From CAZICM01 sp964537685 (lineage in GTDB: Bacteria; Myxococcota_A; Polyangia; Polyangiales; Polyangiaceae), in contig CAZICM010000043.1 of NCBI GenBank assembly GCA_964537685.1, forward strand, positions 12,793 through 76,792: a stretch of DNA of 64,000 nt, written 5' to 3'. The notes beneath the pieces are model-generated. The model was not told where the DNA came from. It saw only the letters and a program-made list of their open reading frames with translations, and did not search any database. Below are positions 1 to 9,014 of this stretch, piece after piece. Position 1 is the first letter of the stretch; every line of letters begins with the position of its first letter. The position numbers and the translations under genes were made by a program.

Positions 1-88
1 TGAAACGAAGGTGTTCCGGGAAGTGGCGATTCCGCGGGAATAAGCGCGGATCGCGCGGATGCGGCGGGAACGCTGTGGAGAAATAGGG

Positions 89-316
89 CTAGACGTTCGA
101 GATGGTCGGCGACGCGGATTGGCGATCCACGTTCACGGCTTGAAGGCCCTTCGGACCTTCCTTGATCTCAAACTCAACCGTTTCGTCTTCATACAAACGC
201 CGACGGCCTTCCCCCTTAATTTGCGAGTAGTGAACGAAAACGTCGGGGCCGGTTTCCTGCTTGATAAAACCCCAACCTTTCTCGTCGTTGAACCACTTGA
301 CCTTGCCAACTGCCAT
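89..316 (-). CDS. cspA: Cold-shock domain protein (CspA family)
   Basis: A 75-residue single cold-shock domain, the usual length of the family. It should bind single-stranded RNA and DNA in the cytoplasm and act as an RNA chaperone or antiterminator. The start reads MAVGKVKWFNDEKGWGFI, containing the RNP1-type KGWGFI; the RNP2-type segment DVFVHYSQI follows, and QAVNV is near the C-terminus. A strong Shine-Dalgarno GGAGGAAA lies just before the ATG. The gene stands alone on the minus strand, with over 400 bp of upstream non-coding sequence that could carry the long 5' leader typical of cold-shock genes. Family call is firm; whether it responds to cold cannot be read from the sequence. Confidence 0.95.
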   Translation of the reverse strand: MAVGKVKWFNDEKGWGFIKQETGPDVFVHYSQIKGEGRRRLYEDETVEFEIKEGPKGLQAVNVDRQSASPTISNV

Positions 317-730
317 ATTTCCTCCACTTCAACACTCGTCGATACCCAAGGCGCACGGCGGCCCGACAACTGCCTGAGAACCGACCAAGAAGATGCGGAA
401 GCCGTGCGGAGCGCCCTGGACTGCACGCTGATTCCAAGTCAATTTCCAAGGAATCACGCACGCTGCGATCTTCTTTGCGACACTGTAATGACCGGATGCG
501 CCCGGTCCGAGTGGGCACACGGTAGTCGGGCCTTGCGTTTGTGGTCAAGGAAAGCGCGTGGAAGATCTCCATTGAAGTGCGAACGAATCCGCACAGGGGG
601 CGAAGGCTGGGCCGCGAACAGCCCTTCGCGGCACGGTCGATTCAGTATTTAAGTATCTGAAATCAAAAGGAAAAATAATTTTGTGGGGCGGCAGATTTTT
701 GGCACGGAACGCGCATAAGCCCGAACCCCT
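317..730. other. Intergenic region between divergent cspA and a small gene
   Basis: About 414 bp with no convincing gene. The left part is the upstream leader and promoter zone of cspA (minus strand). The right end (about 641-690) turns AT-rich and carries an imperfect palindrome at 641-661 (TTCAG...CTGAA arms), a plausible promoter or operator for the small gene starting at 731. Open frames here on both strands have no recognisable protein features. Confidence 0.5.
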
Positions 731-976
731 ATGAACTCGCTCAGCAAAATCGAAAACAACGCTCCGCAGTTGACGGAATCTTCTTTGGTCGTGCAGGCGG
801 CCTCTGTAAATCCGCGTGATCCGCGAGCACTTCGAATCTTGGCGAAGTCGATTTACCGCGAGCTTCGCCAAGGCGGTTTGGTGGAAGAAGACGTGCTTTC
901 GGTCGCGGGTGAGCTGCTTGGACTGGTTACGTCGGAAGTGAAAGATCGGCAGCACAAGCCGGCCAGCGCGAAATAA
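731..976 (+). CDS. Small conserved-type helical protein, unknown function
   Basis: An 81-residue soluble protein. The N-terminal 25 residues are polar; the middle (about residues 27-72) has an amphipathic helical pattern, with RALRILAKSIYRELRQGG followed by an ELLGLVTSEVK segment. There is no signal peptide, cysteine or recognisable catalytic motif. The pattern resembles short unannotated proteins common in Myxococcota, from memory only. No clear Shine-Dalgarno precedes the ATG. A GC-rich inverted repeat (CCGGGCCG at 979-986, CGGCCCGG at 1003-1010) follows the stop codon but lacks a T-tract. An antisense frame across the same region was judged a shadow. Confidence 0.6.
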   Translation: MNSLSKIENNAPQLTESSLVVQAASVNPRDPRALRILAKSIYRELRQGGLVEEDVLSVAGELLGLVTSEVKDRQHKPASAK

Positions 977-1147
977 ATCCGGGCCGCGTATTTTATCCCG
1001 CACGGCCCGGCTTCCCTCCCCATGCGCTGGGCTTCCGTCACAAAAAGCCATCGACCTTCATTTCACAGCATCTCCCCTTTGACACCCGCATGGCAGCTTG
1101 TTCGTATTGACCACCGGCCGCTTCTGGCCACGCTCTAAGGCAGGTTC

Positions 1148-3139
1148 ATGTTCTCGGTGATCGTCAGCGAGAAAGGGGGAGCCGAACGCCGCGAAACGTT
1201 CGATACATCGGAGATCAATGTCGGCCGTGTGCCAGACAATGAACTCACGCTCCCGAAAAGCAATGTTTCAAAGCGGCATGCGCGCGTTCTGTACCGCGAT
1301 GGCCGCTTTATTGTCACCGACCTAAAAAGCACGAACGGCACATACGTCAACGGACGCAAGATCGCTCAGGCCACGATCGTCCGTGAGGGCGATAAAATTT
1401 ATATCGGCGATTTTATTTTGCGCGTGGAAGCATCGCCGACAGCACCGGGTTCAAAGCTTCCACTGAAGGGCGCGGGGAGTTCGAGCACGCCGCCCGCTGA
1501 GTCGGAACTGCCCGATCCTCCCTTTGCGCTGAGGCCGCCCGAGCAGTTGTCCAATCTTGCAACGCTGCGCGCGGAGCCTGCATCGGGTGCGGAGCGGGAG
1601 CTGGTCAGCCACTTTCCTCTCGATCGCGATCCCGATGAGAGCACCTCGCAGAATGCGGTGAATGCGGCGCAGCTTCAGCGGGCGCAGGGGCGGGTGTCCA
1701 GCCCGGGTTTTGCGTCTACCGATCCAAATGGTGCGCTTGCAAAAACATCGTCGTCGCTCAGTGTGCCTCCGCCTTCAACGATGGCGTCGGGGCAATCTCA
1801 ATCGGCGTTTCCAGCCCGCCGCAGGGCCAGCGGTTCGTTTGAAATTGAGACGCGCACGCAAGCCCCTCCGCCTCCCGCGGCCGTGAACAGCATGCTCAGC
1901 AAGCTGATGGAGCGCTTGTTTGCCAGCGTCGATATCAGCGTGCTCGATGGCTATCCAGACGACGGCACGGGCGTTGTTACGGCCATCAATCAGGCCCTTG
2001 TGGACTGCGTTGCCACGATGAAGCTCGGCGGCGAGCTTCGGGATTCGGATTCAGAATCGCTGACGGCGGCGGCAAAGCGGGAGCTGTTTGAACTTGGTCC
2101 GCTTTCACCTGTGCTGGCGAGCGAAGAGTTCAGTGAAGTGTTTGTGCTTGGGCATGCGCATGTGTCGTTTCAGCAAGGGCGAAAGCTTACCCATAGCGAG
2201 TACGCGTTCTCGAGCGAGCAGGCCGTAAAACGAACGATCCACCGGCTATGCAATCTGTCGGGAATGCCGCTTTTGGAAGGCGAACTGCTTGTGCGGCGCA
2301 AGCTTCCGCGCGGTGCGCAAATGACGGCAATTCTCCCTCCGCTGAGCGAGCAGGGTCATGTCATTGCGATTCGGATTCCGCAGCACACGGACACGACGCT
2401 CGACGATCTGGTGCGGATGGGGACGCTTTCGAGAACCATCGCTTCTTTTCTTTCGATATGCGCGGGGGCGGGCGCAAATATTCTCGTTGTCGGTTCGCGG
2501 GGAGCGAATCCTGCAGCGCTGCTTAGCGCGCTGGCCCAGCCCGCAGGCATCGATGAGCGGGCGGTGCTGATTCAAGACGACGATAGCCTCACGTTGAATC
2601 AGCCTAGGTCGGTTACGCTTGTTCCCAGGGAAGACAGCGCCGCAGATGTTGCGTCGCTTATCGCCGCGGCCGCCCGGCTCTGTCCCGATAAAATCGTCGT
2701 TAATGCCCTTGGCTTTCCCGTTATGGGCGCGATCTTCGAGGCGATTCTGCAAGGCGCGCAGGGATTGCTTGTAGCGGTCCGGGCGCCGACGCTCCGGCAT
2801 GCGCTGGGCAGGCTATGCGCGGATGGCGCGGCGTCCCGCGTAGGCACGCAGCTCGAAGCTGCCCAAGAGGCTGTGGCCAGTTCTTTCGATGTGGTGCTTG
2901 AGGTGGCGAAGCTGCGCGATGGAAGGCTTCGGGTGATGCGCGTGGGCGAGCTGGTGCGCGAAGCTCATGAACTTATCGTGCGGGATATTTGGAATTTTGT
3001 GATTGACCGGACGGCCTCGGAGGGCACGATTGAAGGCACTTTCCAAGCGAGCGGTATCGTGCCCGTGATTGCCGAGGATTTGATGGCGAAGGGTGAGCTT
3101 CTGGATGCCTCGCTCTTTAAGCGGCATCTAAGCCGCTAG
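1148..3139 (+). CDS. FHA domain protein fused to a degenerate CpaF/T2SSE-like ATPase domain
   Basis: 663 residues. Residues about 4-92 form a forkhead-associated domain with the phosphothreonine-binding landmarks GR (26-27), S-x-x-H (41-44) and NGT (63-65), so it should read Ser/Thr phosphorylation. A Pro/Ser-rich linker follows (about 95-245). Residues about 250-655 resemble the CpaF/VirB11 secretion ATPase fold: ELGPLSPVLA near 315, and the segment KIVVNALG near 515 where the family has its Walker B. The P-loop position (449-456) reads GSRGANPA instead of GxxGxGKT, and the Walker B acidic residue is missing, so ATP hydrolysis is unlikely. It probably acts as a phospho-dependent scaffold or regulator of a pilus or secretion machine. 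AAGGCAGG precedes the ATG. Confidence 0.8.
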   Translation: MFSVIVSEKGGAERRETFDTSEINVGRVPDNELTLPKSNVSKRHARVLYRDGRFIVTDLKSTNGTYVNGRKIAQATIVREGDKIYIGDFILRVEASPTAPGSKLPLKGAGSSSTPPAESELPDPPFALRPPEQLSNLATLRAEPASGAERELVSHFPLDRDPDESTSQNAVNAAQLQRAQGRVSSPGFASTDPNGALAKTSSSLSVPPPSTMASGQSQSAFPARRRASGSFEIETRTQAPPPPAAVNSMLSKLMERLFASVDISVLDGYPDDGTGVVTAINQALVDCVATMKLGGELRDSDSESLTAAAKRELFELGPLSPVLASEEFSEVFVLGHAHVSFQQGRKLTHSEYAFSSEQAVKRTIHRLCNLSGMPLLEGELLVRRKLPRGAQMTAILPPLSEQGHVIAIRIPQHTDTTLDDLVRMGTLSRTIASFLSICAGAGANILVVGSRGANPAALLSALAQPAGIDERAVLIQDDDSLTLNQPRSVTLVPREDSAADVASLIAAAARLCPDKIVVNALGFPVMGAIFEAILQGAQGLLVAVRAPTLRHALGRLCADGAASRVGTQLEAAQEAVASSFDVVLEVAKLRDGRLRVMRVGELVREAHELIVRDIWNFVIDRTASEGTIEGTFQASGIVPVIAEDLMAKGELLDASLFKRHLSR

Positions 3140-3286
3140 ACTCCGCGGGTAACGCAACAAAGGGCAAAATGTCCTTGCGTGGAAGGCTTTACGGTACGAA
3201 AACCCGCCCCTACACTTCCCTAACGGAACAGCGATCTTCCCGCGCGGCAAGCTTCCGGGCGGGGCCTATTGTTTGAGGTTTCTTAC

Positions 3287-3790
3287 ATGGCGATTCGAAC
3301 CATCCTTCAGTATCCCGACAACCGGCTTCGCCAGAAAGCCGCCCGGGTCGAAACCATTAGCGCTGAAATTCGCGCGCTCATCGAGGACATGGCCGAGACG
3401 ATGTATGCGGCGCCGGGCGTTGGGCTTGCGGCCACGCAGATTGGCGAGCCACACCGTATTTTCATTGTGGATATCGCGGGCGAGGACGAGCCCAGCAATC
3501 TTCATGTGTTTATCAATCCTGAGATCGTGAAGTCCGAAGGTGAGCAGACGGGGCCTGAGGGTTGTCTTTCATTCCCGGGAATCACAGAGGATGTGAAGCG
3601 GGCGGCAACGGTGCGGGTGCGGGCGACCAATCTCGAAGGGAAGCCGTTTGAACTCGAGGCGACGGAGCTGATGGCCGTGGCGATTCAGCACGAGAACGAT
3701 CATCTCGAGGGTGTGCTGATGATCGACCGGATGGGCATGCTGAAGCGGCGTATTGTTCAGCGGAAGATGCAGAAGCGGGCCGCCGAGTAA
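3287..3790 (+). CDS. def: Peptide deformylase
   Basis: 167 residues from the ATG at 3287, which has GAGG eight bases upstream; a longer TTG-initiated reading six codons upstream is less likely. The enzyme removes the formyl group from the N-terminal methionine of new proteins. All three signature motifs are present: GVGLAATQIG, EGCLSFPG (cysteine metal ligand) and QHENDHLEG (both histidine ligands and the catalytic glutamate). The N-terminus MAIRTILQYPDNRLR is typical. It converges on ribD, with the two stop codons 2 bp apart. No fmt gene is adjacent, although def-fmt pairs are common elsewhere. Confidence 0.97.
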   Translation: MAIRTILQYPDNRLRQKAARVETISAEIRALIEDMAETMYAAPGVGLAATQIGEPHRIFIVDIAGEDEPSNLHVFINPEIVKSEGEQTGPEGCLSFPGITEDVKRAATVRVRATNLEGKPFELEATELMAVAIQHENDHLEGVLMIDRMGMLKRRIVQRKMQKRAAE

Positions 3791-3792
3791 GG

Positions 3793-4935
3793 CTACGATT
3801 TTGCCGGAAACGATAGGGGGCCGAATACATAGGCGTCGCGCCCGCACAGTTCCCACCGGGGTTCCACAATGCGGGGAGCCTCGGTGGGCGTATCCGGTCC
3901 CGCCCAATCGACGGCGCCGGGACGGCCTCGGGGGCCGAGCAAAATAGGCGCGACAAAGGCATGAAGTTCATCGGCATTGCGGGAGGCCAATAGGCTTCCG
4001 GCGAGTTCTGCTCCGCCTTCTACGAGCAGGCTGACAATGCCTTGCGCGGCCAAAAGCCGTAGCGCGGCTGTCATATCGACGCGGCCCTCCGCCGAGCTTG
4101 GCACGCGAATGACAACGCATCCCGCGTCGATGAGGGCCTGCTCAGGCCCCGATGCCGCCTCCGAAGCGCACAGTACCCACGTCGGATGCTCGCGCGCGGT
4201 CTCCACCAAGCGGCTGTGCAGGGGCAGTCTTAAATGGGTATCGAACACCACGCGCGAAGGCGTGCGGCCATAGACCGTCAAGGCTTCATCCCGCACCGTC
4301 AGCCGCGGGTCGTCGGCCATCGCCGTTCCAATGCCCACGGCGACGGCATCGTGCATCGCCCGGAGTTCCTGCACCTTTGCGCGGGCTTCAGGTCCGGTTA
4401 CCCATTTGGATGCGCCGCTGCGGGTCGCGATGCGGCCATCGAGCGAAAGCGCGAGTTTGAGAGATACGTGCGGCAGCCCCGCCGTGATGAATTTTGTCCA
4501 TGGCTTGATGAGCGCTCTCGATTCGGCCTGGTCCACGCCCACTTCGACAGTCACACCTGCCTCGGCGAGCCGCCTTGCGCCTCCGCCCGCGACATTGGGA
4601 TTGGGATCGGCGCAGCCAATGACAACGCGCTTAATTCCCGCATTTAAGATCGCATCCACGCAGGGCGGCGTGCGGCCATGGTGATTGCAGGGCTCGAGGG
4701 TGACATAGAGCGCGCCGCCCCTCGCCCTGCTTCCGGCTGCGAGCAAAGCAAGCACCTCCGCGTGGTCATCGCCGGCCCTGCGGTGATGCGCCATGCCGAG
4801 CACCGTACGCCCATCGGGCGCAACGACGACGGCCCCCACAGGCGGATTGGGTGAGGGCAGCGATTTGCGGGCCTCATCGATGGCGAGCGCCATCATTTGG
4901 GAATCAAAAGCAGGATCGCTGGAAGGAATTGTCAT
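3793..4935 (-). CDS. ribD: Riboflavin biosynthesis protein RibD (deaminase/reductase)
   Basis: 380 residues, full length for the bifunctional enzyme. The N-terminal cytidine-deaminase-like domain (1-145) deaminates 2,5-diamino-6-ribosylamino-pyrimidinone phosphate. Its zinc site is visible as HAE (58-60) and the cysteines of PCNHHGRTPPC (83 and 92). The C-terminal dihydrofolate-reductase-like domain starts near HVSLKLALSLDGRIA and continues through the GG-rich EGGAELAGSLL segment; it reduces the ribose to ribityl. It is the last gene of the minus-strand run, 17 bp after nrdR, an nrdR-ribD order common in proteobacteria. The other riboflavin genes are not in the window. Confidence 0.95.
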   Translation of the reverse strand: MTIPSSDPAFDSQMMALAIDEARKSLPSPNPPVGAVVVAPDGRTVLGMAHHRRAGDDHAEVLALLAAGSRARGGALYVTLEPCNHHGRTPPCVDAILNAGIKRVVIGCADPNPNVAGGGARRLAEAGVTVEVGVDQAESRALIKPWTKFITAGLPHVSLKLALSLDGRIATRSGASKWVTGPEARAKVQELRAMHDAVAVGIGTAMADDPRLTVRDEALTVYGRTPSRVVFDTHLRLPLHSRLVETAREHPTWVLCASEAASGPEQALIDAGCVVIRVPSSAEGRVDMTAALRLLAAQGIVSLLVEGGAELAGSLLASRNADELHAFVAPILLGPRGRPGAVDWAGPDTPTEAPRIVEPRWELCGRDAYVFGPLSFPAKS

Positions 4936-4952
4936 CCCGGCCTGACTCTCTA

Positions 4953-5414
4953 CTAGGGCACTTTCGCCTTCACAAGCTTGCCGAGTTCCATCATGAATTC
5001 ATCGATGTCCCGGAAGGACTTGTAGACGCTCGCAAAACGCACATAGGCAACCTCATCCAACCCGCGAAGCTTCTGCATCACACTCTCGCCGAGTTCGGAC
5101 GAGCTTACCTCTTTGCGCCCAGATTCTTGCAAATCACGTTCAACGCTGTCCGCAATCGCCTCGATTTGGTCCGTCGATACGGGCCTTTTATTGCAGGCGA
5201 TCCGCAGTCCAGAAACCAATTTGTTGCGGTCGTAGACTTCGCGCAGGCCGCTCTTTTTCACAACGGTGGGCAATATCTCTTCGATTCGCTCATAGGTCGT
5301 AAAGCGGCGCGTGCACGATTCACACTCGCGGCGCCGGCGGACCACGTCGCCATCACCTCCAACCCGTGACTCCAACACTTTATTTTCCGTGTGGCCACAG
5401 AAGGGGCATTTCAT
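4953..5414 (-). CDS. nrdR: Transcriptional repressor NrdR
   Basis: 153 residues, standard length. The N-terminal zinc ribbon has Cys3, Cys6, Cys31 and Cys34 (KCPFCGH and CESC). It is followed by an ATP-cone domain, which senses ATP/dATP, from about residue 48 (PTVVKKSGLREVYDRNKL). NrdR represses ribonucleotide reductase genes when dATP is high. The start is supported by AAGGGGAAG nine bases upstream. It lies between fabF and ribD on the same strand. No nrd genes or NrdR boxes were noticed nearby. Confidence 0.96.
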   Translation of the reverse strand: MKCPFCGHTENKVLESRVGGDGDVVRRRRECESCTRRFTTYERIEEILPTVVKKSGLREVYDRNKLVSGLRIACNKRPVSTDQIEAIADSVERDLQESGRKEVSSSELGESVMQKLRGLDEVAYVRFASVYKSFRDIDEFMMELGKLVKAKVP

Positions 5415-5487
5415 GGGTATTCACTTCCCCTTTTGGCATGCGTGCATTCGAGTACACGCGGGATTGGGGGGCCATTGCGATGGGCTC

Positions 5488-6732
5488 TCAGTCATCGAAT
5501 CGAGAAATGACAAGCGCCACGTTGGTTCCGCCAAAACCGAAGGAGTTGGACATGGTGTGTTTTACCCTTCGTTCGCGGGATTGAAGCGGCACGTAGTCGA
5601 GCGTGCATTCTGGATCGGGGTCCTCCAGATTCGCCGTGGGTGGCACGACGCCGTGTTTCGTTGCCAGCGCACACAACGCCGCTTCGACGGCACCCGCTCC
5701 TCCAAGCAAATGGCCCATCATGGACTTGGTGGAGCTGACCCACAATTTTTTCGACGCGGCATGCTCGCCGAACACCCTTAGAATTGCGCGGGATTCTTCG
5801 ACATCGCCTTGAGGCGTCGATGTGCCATGCGCATTGATGTAATCGATGTCTTCGGTGTTCAGCCTTGCGTCGCGCAGGGCCATCTGCATCGCGCGCACGG
5901 CCCCCGCCCCTTCGGGAGCAGGCTTGGTGATATGAAACGCATCGCAGGTTGCGCCATAGCCGGTGACTTCCGCGTAAATCTTCGCGCCCCGCTGTCTGGC
6001 GTGGCTCAGCGATTCAAGCAGCAGCGAACCGGCCCCCTCACCCACCACAAAGCCATCGCGCCCCTTGTCCCAGGGACGGCTTGCCCGCTCCGGCTCATGA
6101 TTGCGCTTGGACAGCGCGAACATCGCATTAAAGCCGCTGATTCCGAGACCGGTAATGGTGGCCTCGGCACCGCCCGCCAAAATCAGCGGCGTGCGCCCAT
6201 GCCGAATCCACTCGTAAGCCTCGCCGATTGAATGCGCACTCGATGCACATGCACTCGTGTTGCAATAACTGGGGCCTCGCAAATCGAAGGCGATCGCCAC
6301 TTGGCCGGCCGCCAGATTCGCGATGACCGAAGGGATGAAATAGGGGCTAATCCGCTGAGGCCCCTTTTCATGAAGCGTAATGGCGTGGTGGTACAGATGC
6401 TCGAGACCGCCCAGGCCAACACCGATAAAGGTTCCGCAAGCGTCGCGCTCTTCGTCGGACAGCTCAATCGCCGCATCTTTTAGACACAGCGCCGAAGCCG
6501 CAATGGACAGATGTGAAAAGCGCCCCATTTCGCGGAGCTTTTTCTTAGGAATGAAGTCCTCAGCGACAAAACCCTTCACTTCGCCGGCGATGCGTGTCGA
6601 ATAAGCCGAGGCATCGAACAGCGTAATCGGGCCGATAGCCGAACGCCCTTCGCACACCTGCGACCATGTGGCATCGGTACCCATGCCGGAGGGAGTCACA
6701 AGACCTATCCCTGTGATGACAACGCGTTCCAT
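5488..6732 (-). CDS. fabF: 3-oxoacyl-[ACP] synthase II (FabF)
   Basis: 414 residues, the normal length. It catalyses decarboxylative condensation of malonyl-ACP with acyl-ACP in fatty-acid elongation. The catalytic triad is visible: Cys162 in the YCNTSACASS segment, His in NAHGTSTPQGD and His in MMGHLLGGAGAVEA. The C-terminus MSNSFGFGGTNVALV is canonical. It follows acpP by 114 bp, a larger gap than the rest of the operon. Its Shine-Dalgarno AGGAAGGA lies inside a small hairpin (listed separately). It belongs to the fab cluster that also serves lipid A and phospholipid acyl chains. Confidence 0.96.
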   Translation of the reverse strand: MERVVITGIGLVTPSGMGTDATWSQVCEGRSAIGPITLFDASAYSTRIAGEVKGFVAEDFIPKKKLREMGRFSHLSIAASALCLKDAAIELSDEERDACGTFIGVGLGGLEHLYHHAITLHEKGPQRISPYFIPSVIANLAAGQVAIAFDLRGPSYCNTSACASSAHSIGEAYEWIRHGRTPLILAGGAEATITGLGISGFNAMFALSKRNHEPERASRPWDKGRDGFVVGEGAGSLLLESLSHARQRGAKIYAEVTGYGATCDAFHITKPAPEGAGAVRAMQMALRDARLNTEDIDYINAHGTSTPQGDVEESRAILRVFGEHAASKKLWVSSTKSMMGHLLGGAGAVEAALCALATKHGVVPPTANLEDPDPECTLDYVPLQSRERRVKHTMSNSFGFGGTNVALVISRFDD

Positions 6733-6736
6733 GTTC

Positions 6737-6749
6737 CTTCCTAAGGAAG
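6737..6749 (-). promoter_or_regulatory. Small hairpin over the fabF ribosome-binding site
   Basis: On the minus strand the leader reads CTTCC-TTA-GGAAG, a 5-bp stem with a 3-base loop that includes most of the AGGAAGGA Shine-Dalgarno of fabF, four bases before its ATG. The stem could partly mask the site and tune translation relative to acpP. It is short, and chance formation is possible. Confidence 0.3.
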
Positions 6750-6846
6750 CGAATTTTTGCCTTGGCCGGCAGCAGCATCCGCAGCCGCACCATCGTTCAA
6801 AAGGTGCGGCATTTCCGCGGCATTGCGCAAGACTTCCGCGTGCGCC

Positions 6847-7095
6847 TTATTTCTTGATGTGCGATTCCACGTAGCTGATCGCATCCTGAACGGTGCGGAT
6901 CTTCTCGGTATCCTCATCGGGAATTTCGATATCAAACGCTTCCTCAAACGCGAGCACAAGCTCCACGAGACCAAGCGAATCAGCACCCAAATCATCAATG
7001 AAACTCGCCTCGGGCTTGATGTCTTTTTCATCGACATCGAGCTGTTCCTTAATGATGCGAGAGACTTCCGCGGTGATATCGCGTCCTTCAGCCAT
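6847..7095 (-). CDS. acpP: Acyl carrier protein
   Basis: 82 residues, acidic, standard length. The phosphopantetheine attachment site is Ser40 in DDLGADSLGLVEL. It carries growing acyl chains for FabD, FabG, FabF and FabH, all encoded around it. GGAGGAAC precedes the ATG. The 163 bp between fabG and acpP is the longest gap in this part of the cluster and holds short inverted repeats, so acpP may have an extra promoter of its own, as its high demand in cells would suggest. That last point is inference. Confidence 0.97.
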   Translation of the reverse strand: MAEGRDITAEVSRIIKEQLDVDEKDIKPEASFIDDLGADSLGLVELVLAFEEAFDIEIPDEDTEKIRTVQDAISYVESHIKK

Positions 7096-7258
7096 GTTGT
7101 TCCTCCGGTAAAAACGGCTCCCCTACTAGCCGATTACGAACGGTTCCGCATCACCCAATTGTGCCGCGGATTTTTTTTCGCACTCCGCTTGAATTCACCT
7201 GGCTTGCCTGGGTTTGTGAACCCGCGCTTGGTGTGTTTTCCGGCAAACACCGGACAGC

Positions 7259-8005
7259 CTACATGTACATCCCACCGTTTACGCGAAGCACCTGCCCCGT
7301 GATGTAGGCCGCTTCGTCGGCGCATAGAAATGCGATTGCTGCAGCCACTTCCTGAACGGTGCCGGTTCTGCCCAGCGGAATGGTTTTGACCATGCCGTCT
7401 TTAAGTTCTGCGCTCATGCCGGATGTCATGTCCGTTTCGATAAAGCCCGGCGACACGGCGTTCACCGTGATGTTCCGCGAGGCATATTCGCGGGCGAGCG
7501 TTTTTGTGAGTCCAATGAGGGCGGCTTTGGATGAGGCATAGGCGGCCTGGCCCGCATTGCCCATTTCGCCGACGATGCTCGACAAAAAAATCACGCGCCC
7601 GGTGCGGGTCCGGATCATCGATTTAATGGCCGCCCGCGAGCAAACCAGCGCACCTTTTACGTTGATGTCAAAGATGCGATCGAAGTCTTCTTCTTTCACG
7701 CGAAGCAGCAAGCCATCGATCGCAATGCCCGCATTGGCGACCAAAATATCGAGCCGCCCTTTGCTCTTCGCGACCGCGGAAATGGCATCTTCGGCAGCCT
7801 TTGCATCCGAGACATCGAATCCAACGGCGGACGCGCTTCCACCGCGTTTTTCTATCCCTTTCACAACGGCGAGCGCCTCTTGTTCGCCCCGCACATAGGT
7901 CACCACAACGTGGGCTCCCTGCGCCGCAAGCACCTCGGCAACACCGCGTCCAATCCCTCGTGATCCGCCGGTCACGACCGCTACTTTGCCAGCCAAACCA
8001 AACAT
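7259..8005 (-). CDS. fabG: 3-oxoacyl-[ACP] reductase (FabG)
   Basis: 248 residues, a short-chain dehydrogenase. The NADPH site GGSRGIGRG is near residue 16, NAG is in the LVANAGIA segment, and catalytic Ser and Tyr-x3-Lys are in FLSSIVGEMG and AAYASSKAALIG. It reduces 3-oxoacyl-ACP. The C-terminus ITGQVLRVNGGMYM is typical of true FabG rather than a generic dehydrogenase. It starts 3 bp after the fabD stop codon, so the two are surely co-transcribed. Confidence 0.96.
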   Translation of the reverse strand: MFGLAGKVAVVTGGSRGIGRGVAEVLAAQGAHVVVTYVRGEQEALAVVKGIEKRGGSASAVGFDVSDAKAAEDAISAVAKSKGRLDILVANAGIAIDGLLLRVKEEDFDRIFDINVKGALVCSRAAIKSMIRTRTGRVIFLSSIVGEMGNAGQAAYASSKAALIGLTKTLAREYASRNITVNAVSPGFIETDMTSGMSAELKDGMVKTIPLGRTGTVQEVAAAIAFLCADEAAYITGQVLRVNGGMYM

Positions 8006-8008
8006 CGC

Positions 8009-8950
8009 TTATGCCTCCGACAAGAAGTCTTTAACCCGGGCGATCGCCTGCTCGTCGCTTACGCTAAGCACACGAATCGACTTGGAAATGCGCTTCACCA
8101 AACCCGCGAGCACCTTGCCCGGGCCGATTTCAAGCGCATGCGTCACGCCTTCATCGGCCATTTTTTGAACCGACTTCACCCACTGCACGGGGCCGTCAAT
8201 TTGGCGAATGAGCAGGTCGCGAACACGGCTGGAATCGAGGTTGGGTTCACCATCCACATTTGCGATGACAGGGAAGGCCAAGGAATGAATGGGGCTCTTA
8301 TCCAACGCCTCACCAACGGCCACAGAAGCGGGCGCCATCAGCGCACAATGAAAAGGCGCGCTGACCTTCAGCGCAATCGCCTTGCCGCCCCGCGATTCGC
8401 TTACCTTCTGAGCCCTTGCAACGGCTCCCGCGTGTCCCGCGATCACGATCTGACCGGGCGCGTTGAAGTTCGCAGGCGAAACGACTTCACCCTGGGCTGC
8501 CTCTTCACACACACCGCGCACAATCTCTTCGCTCAATCCCATAATGGCAGCCATCGCGCCTTCACCTGGAGGCACCGATTGCTGCATCGCCGCTCCGCGC
8601 ACGCGGCATATCTTCACGGCATCCGCGAGCGAGAGGGCCCCCGCCGCAACAAGCGCGCTGTACTCCCCTAACGAATGGCCAGCGGCAAAGGCGGGCGCCG
8701 GCAAATCGGGCAACTGTTCGCGCAGCGCCGCAACCAGCGCAGAACTCGTTGCGACAATCGCAGGCTGTGTATTGGCCGTCAGCGTCAAGGTCTCCAGCGG
8801 ACCTTCAAAGCACAGCGTTGAAATCGGTTCTCCAAGCGCTTCATCAGCGCACGCGAACACTTGCCTCGCAGCCCCGGAGAACGCTGCCACCGACTTGCCC
8901 ATCGAAACTTCCTGCGAACCCTGCCCAGGAAAAAGCCAGGCGACTTTCAC
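8009..8950 (-). CDS. fabD: Malonyl-CoA:ACP transacylase (FabD)
   Basis: 313 residues. The N-terminal FPGQGSQ oxyanion motif and the nucleophile Ser93 in GHSLGEYSAL are present; the catalytic His lies in APFHCALMAPA (near 202). It loads malonyl groups onto ACP. It is directly followed by fabG. Upstream, where fabH would normally stand, are two envelope genes (Ser-rich lipoprotein and pilin-like protein), so fabD may depend on a promoter inside this insertion or on read-through from yceD-rpmF-fabH. Confidence 0.96.
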   Translation of the reverse strand: MKVAWLFPGQGSQEVSMGKSVAAFSGAARQVFACADEALGEPISTLCFEGPLETLTLTANTQPAIVATSSALVAALREQLPDLPAPAFAAGHSLGEYSALVAAGALSLADAVKICRVRGAAMQQSVPPGEGAMAAIMGLSEEIVRGVCEEAAQGEVVSPANFNAPGQIVIAGHAGAVARAQKVSESRGGKAIALKVSAPFHCALMAPASVAVGEALDKSPIHSLAFPVIANVDGEPNLDSSRVRDLLIRQIDGPVQWVKSVQKMADEGVTHALEIGPGKVLAGLVKRISKSIRVLSVSDEQAIARVKDFLSEA

Positions 8951-9014
8951 GAAATGGTCTCCGTCGTTTCTTGGAATGTTTTGTTAACCACTCGGGCTTG
9001 GTGTGGGCGAGTGT

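Noticed and set aside
2..43. Possible 3' end of an upstream plus-strand gene (open to a TAA at 41-43)
   Set aside because: Only 13 codons are visible, too few to tell from chance.
59..652. A 197-codon plus-strand frame over cspA
   Set aside because: cspA is certain by sequence and ribosome-binding site; the antisense frame is composition-driven.
979..1010. Rho-independent terminator after the small gene at 731
   Set aside because: The 8-bp GC stem is real, but the loop is 16 bases and no T-tract follows; kept only as a remark.
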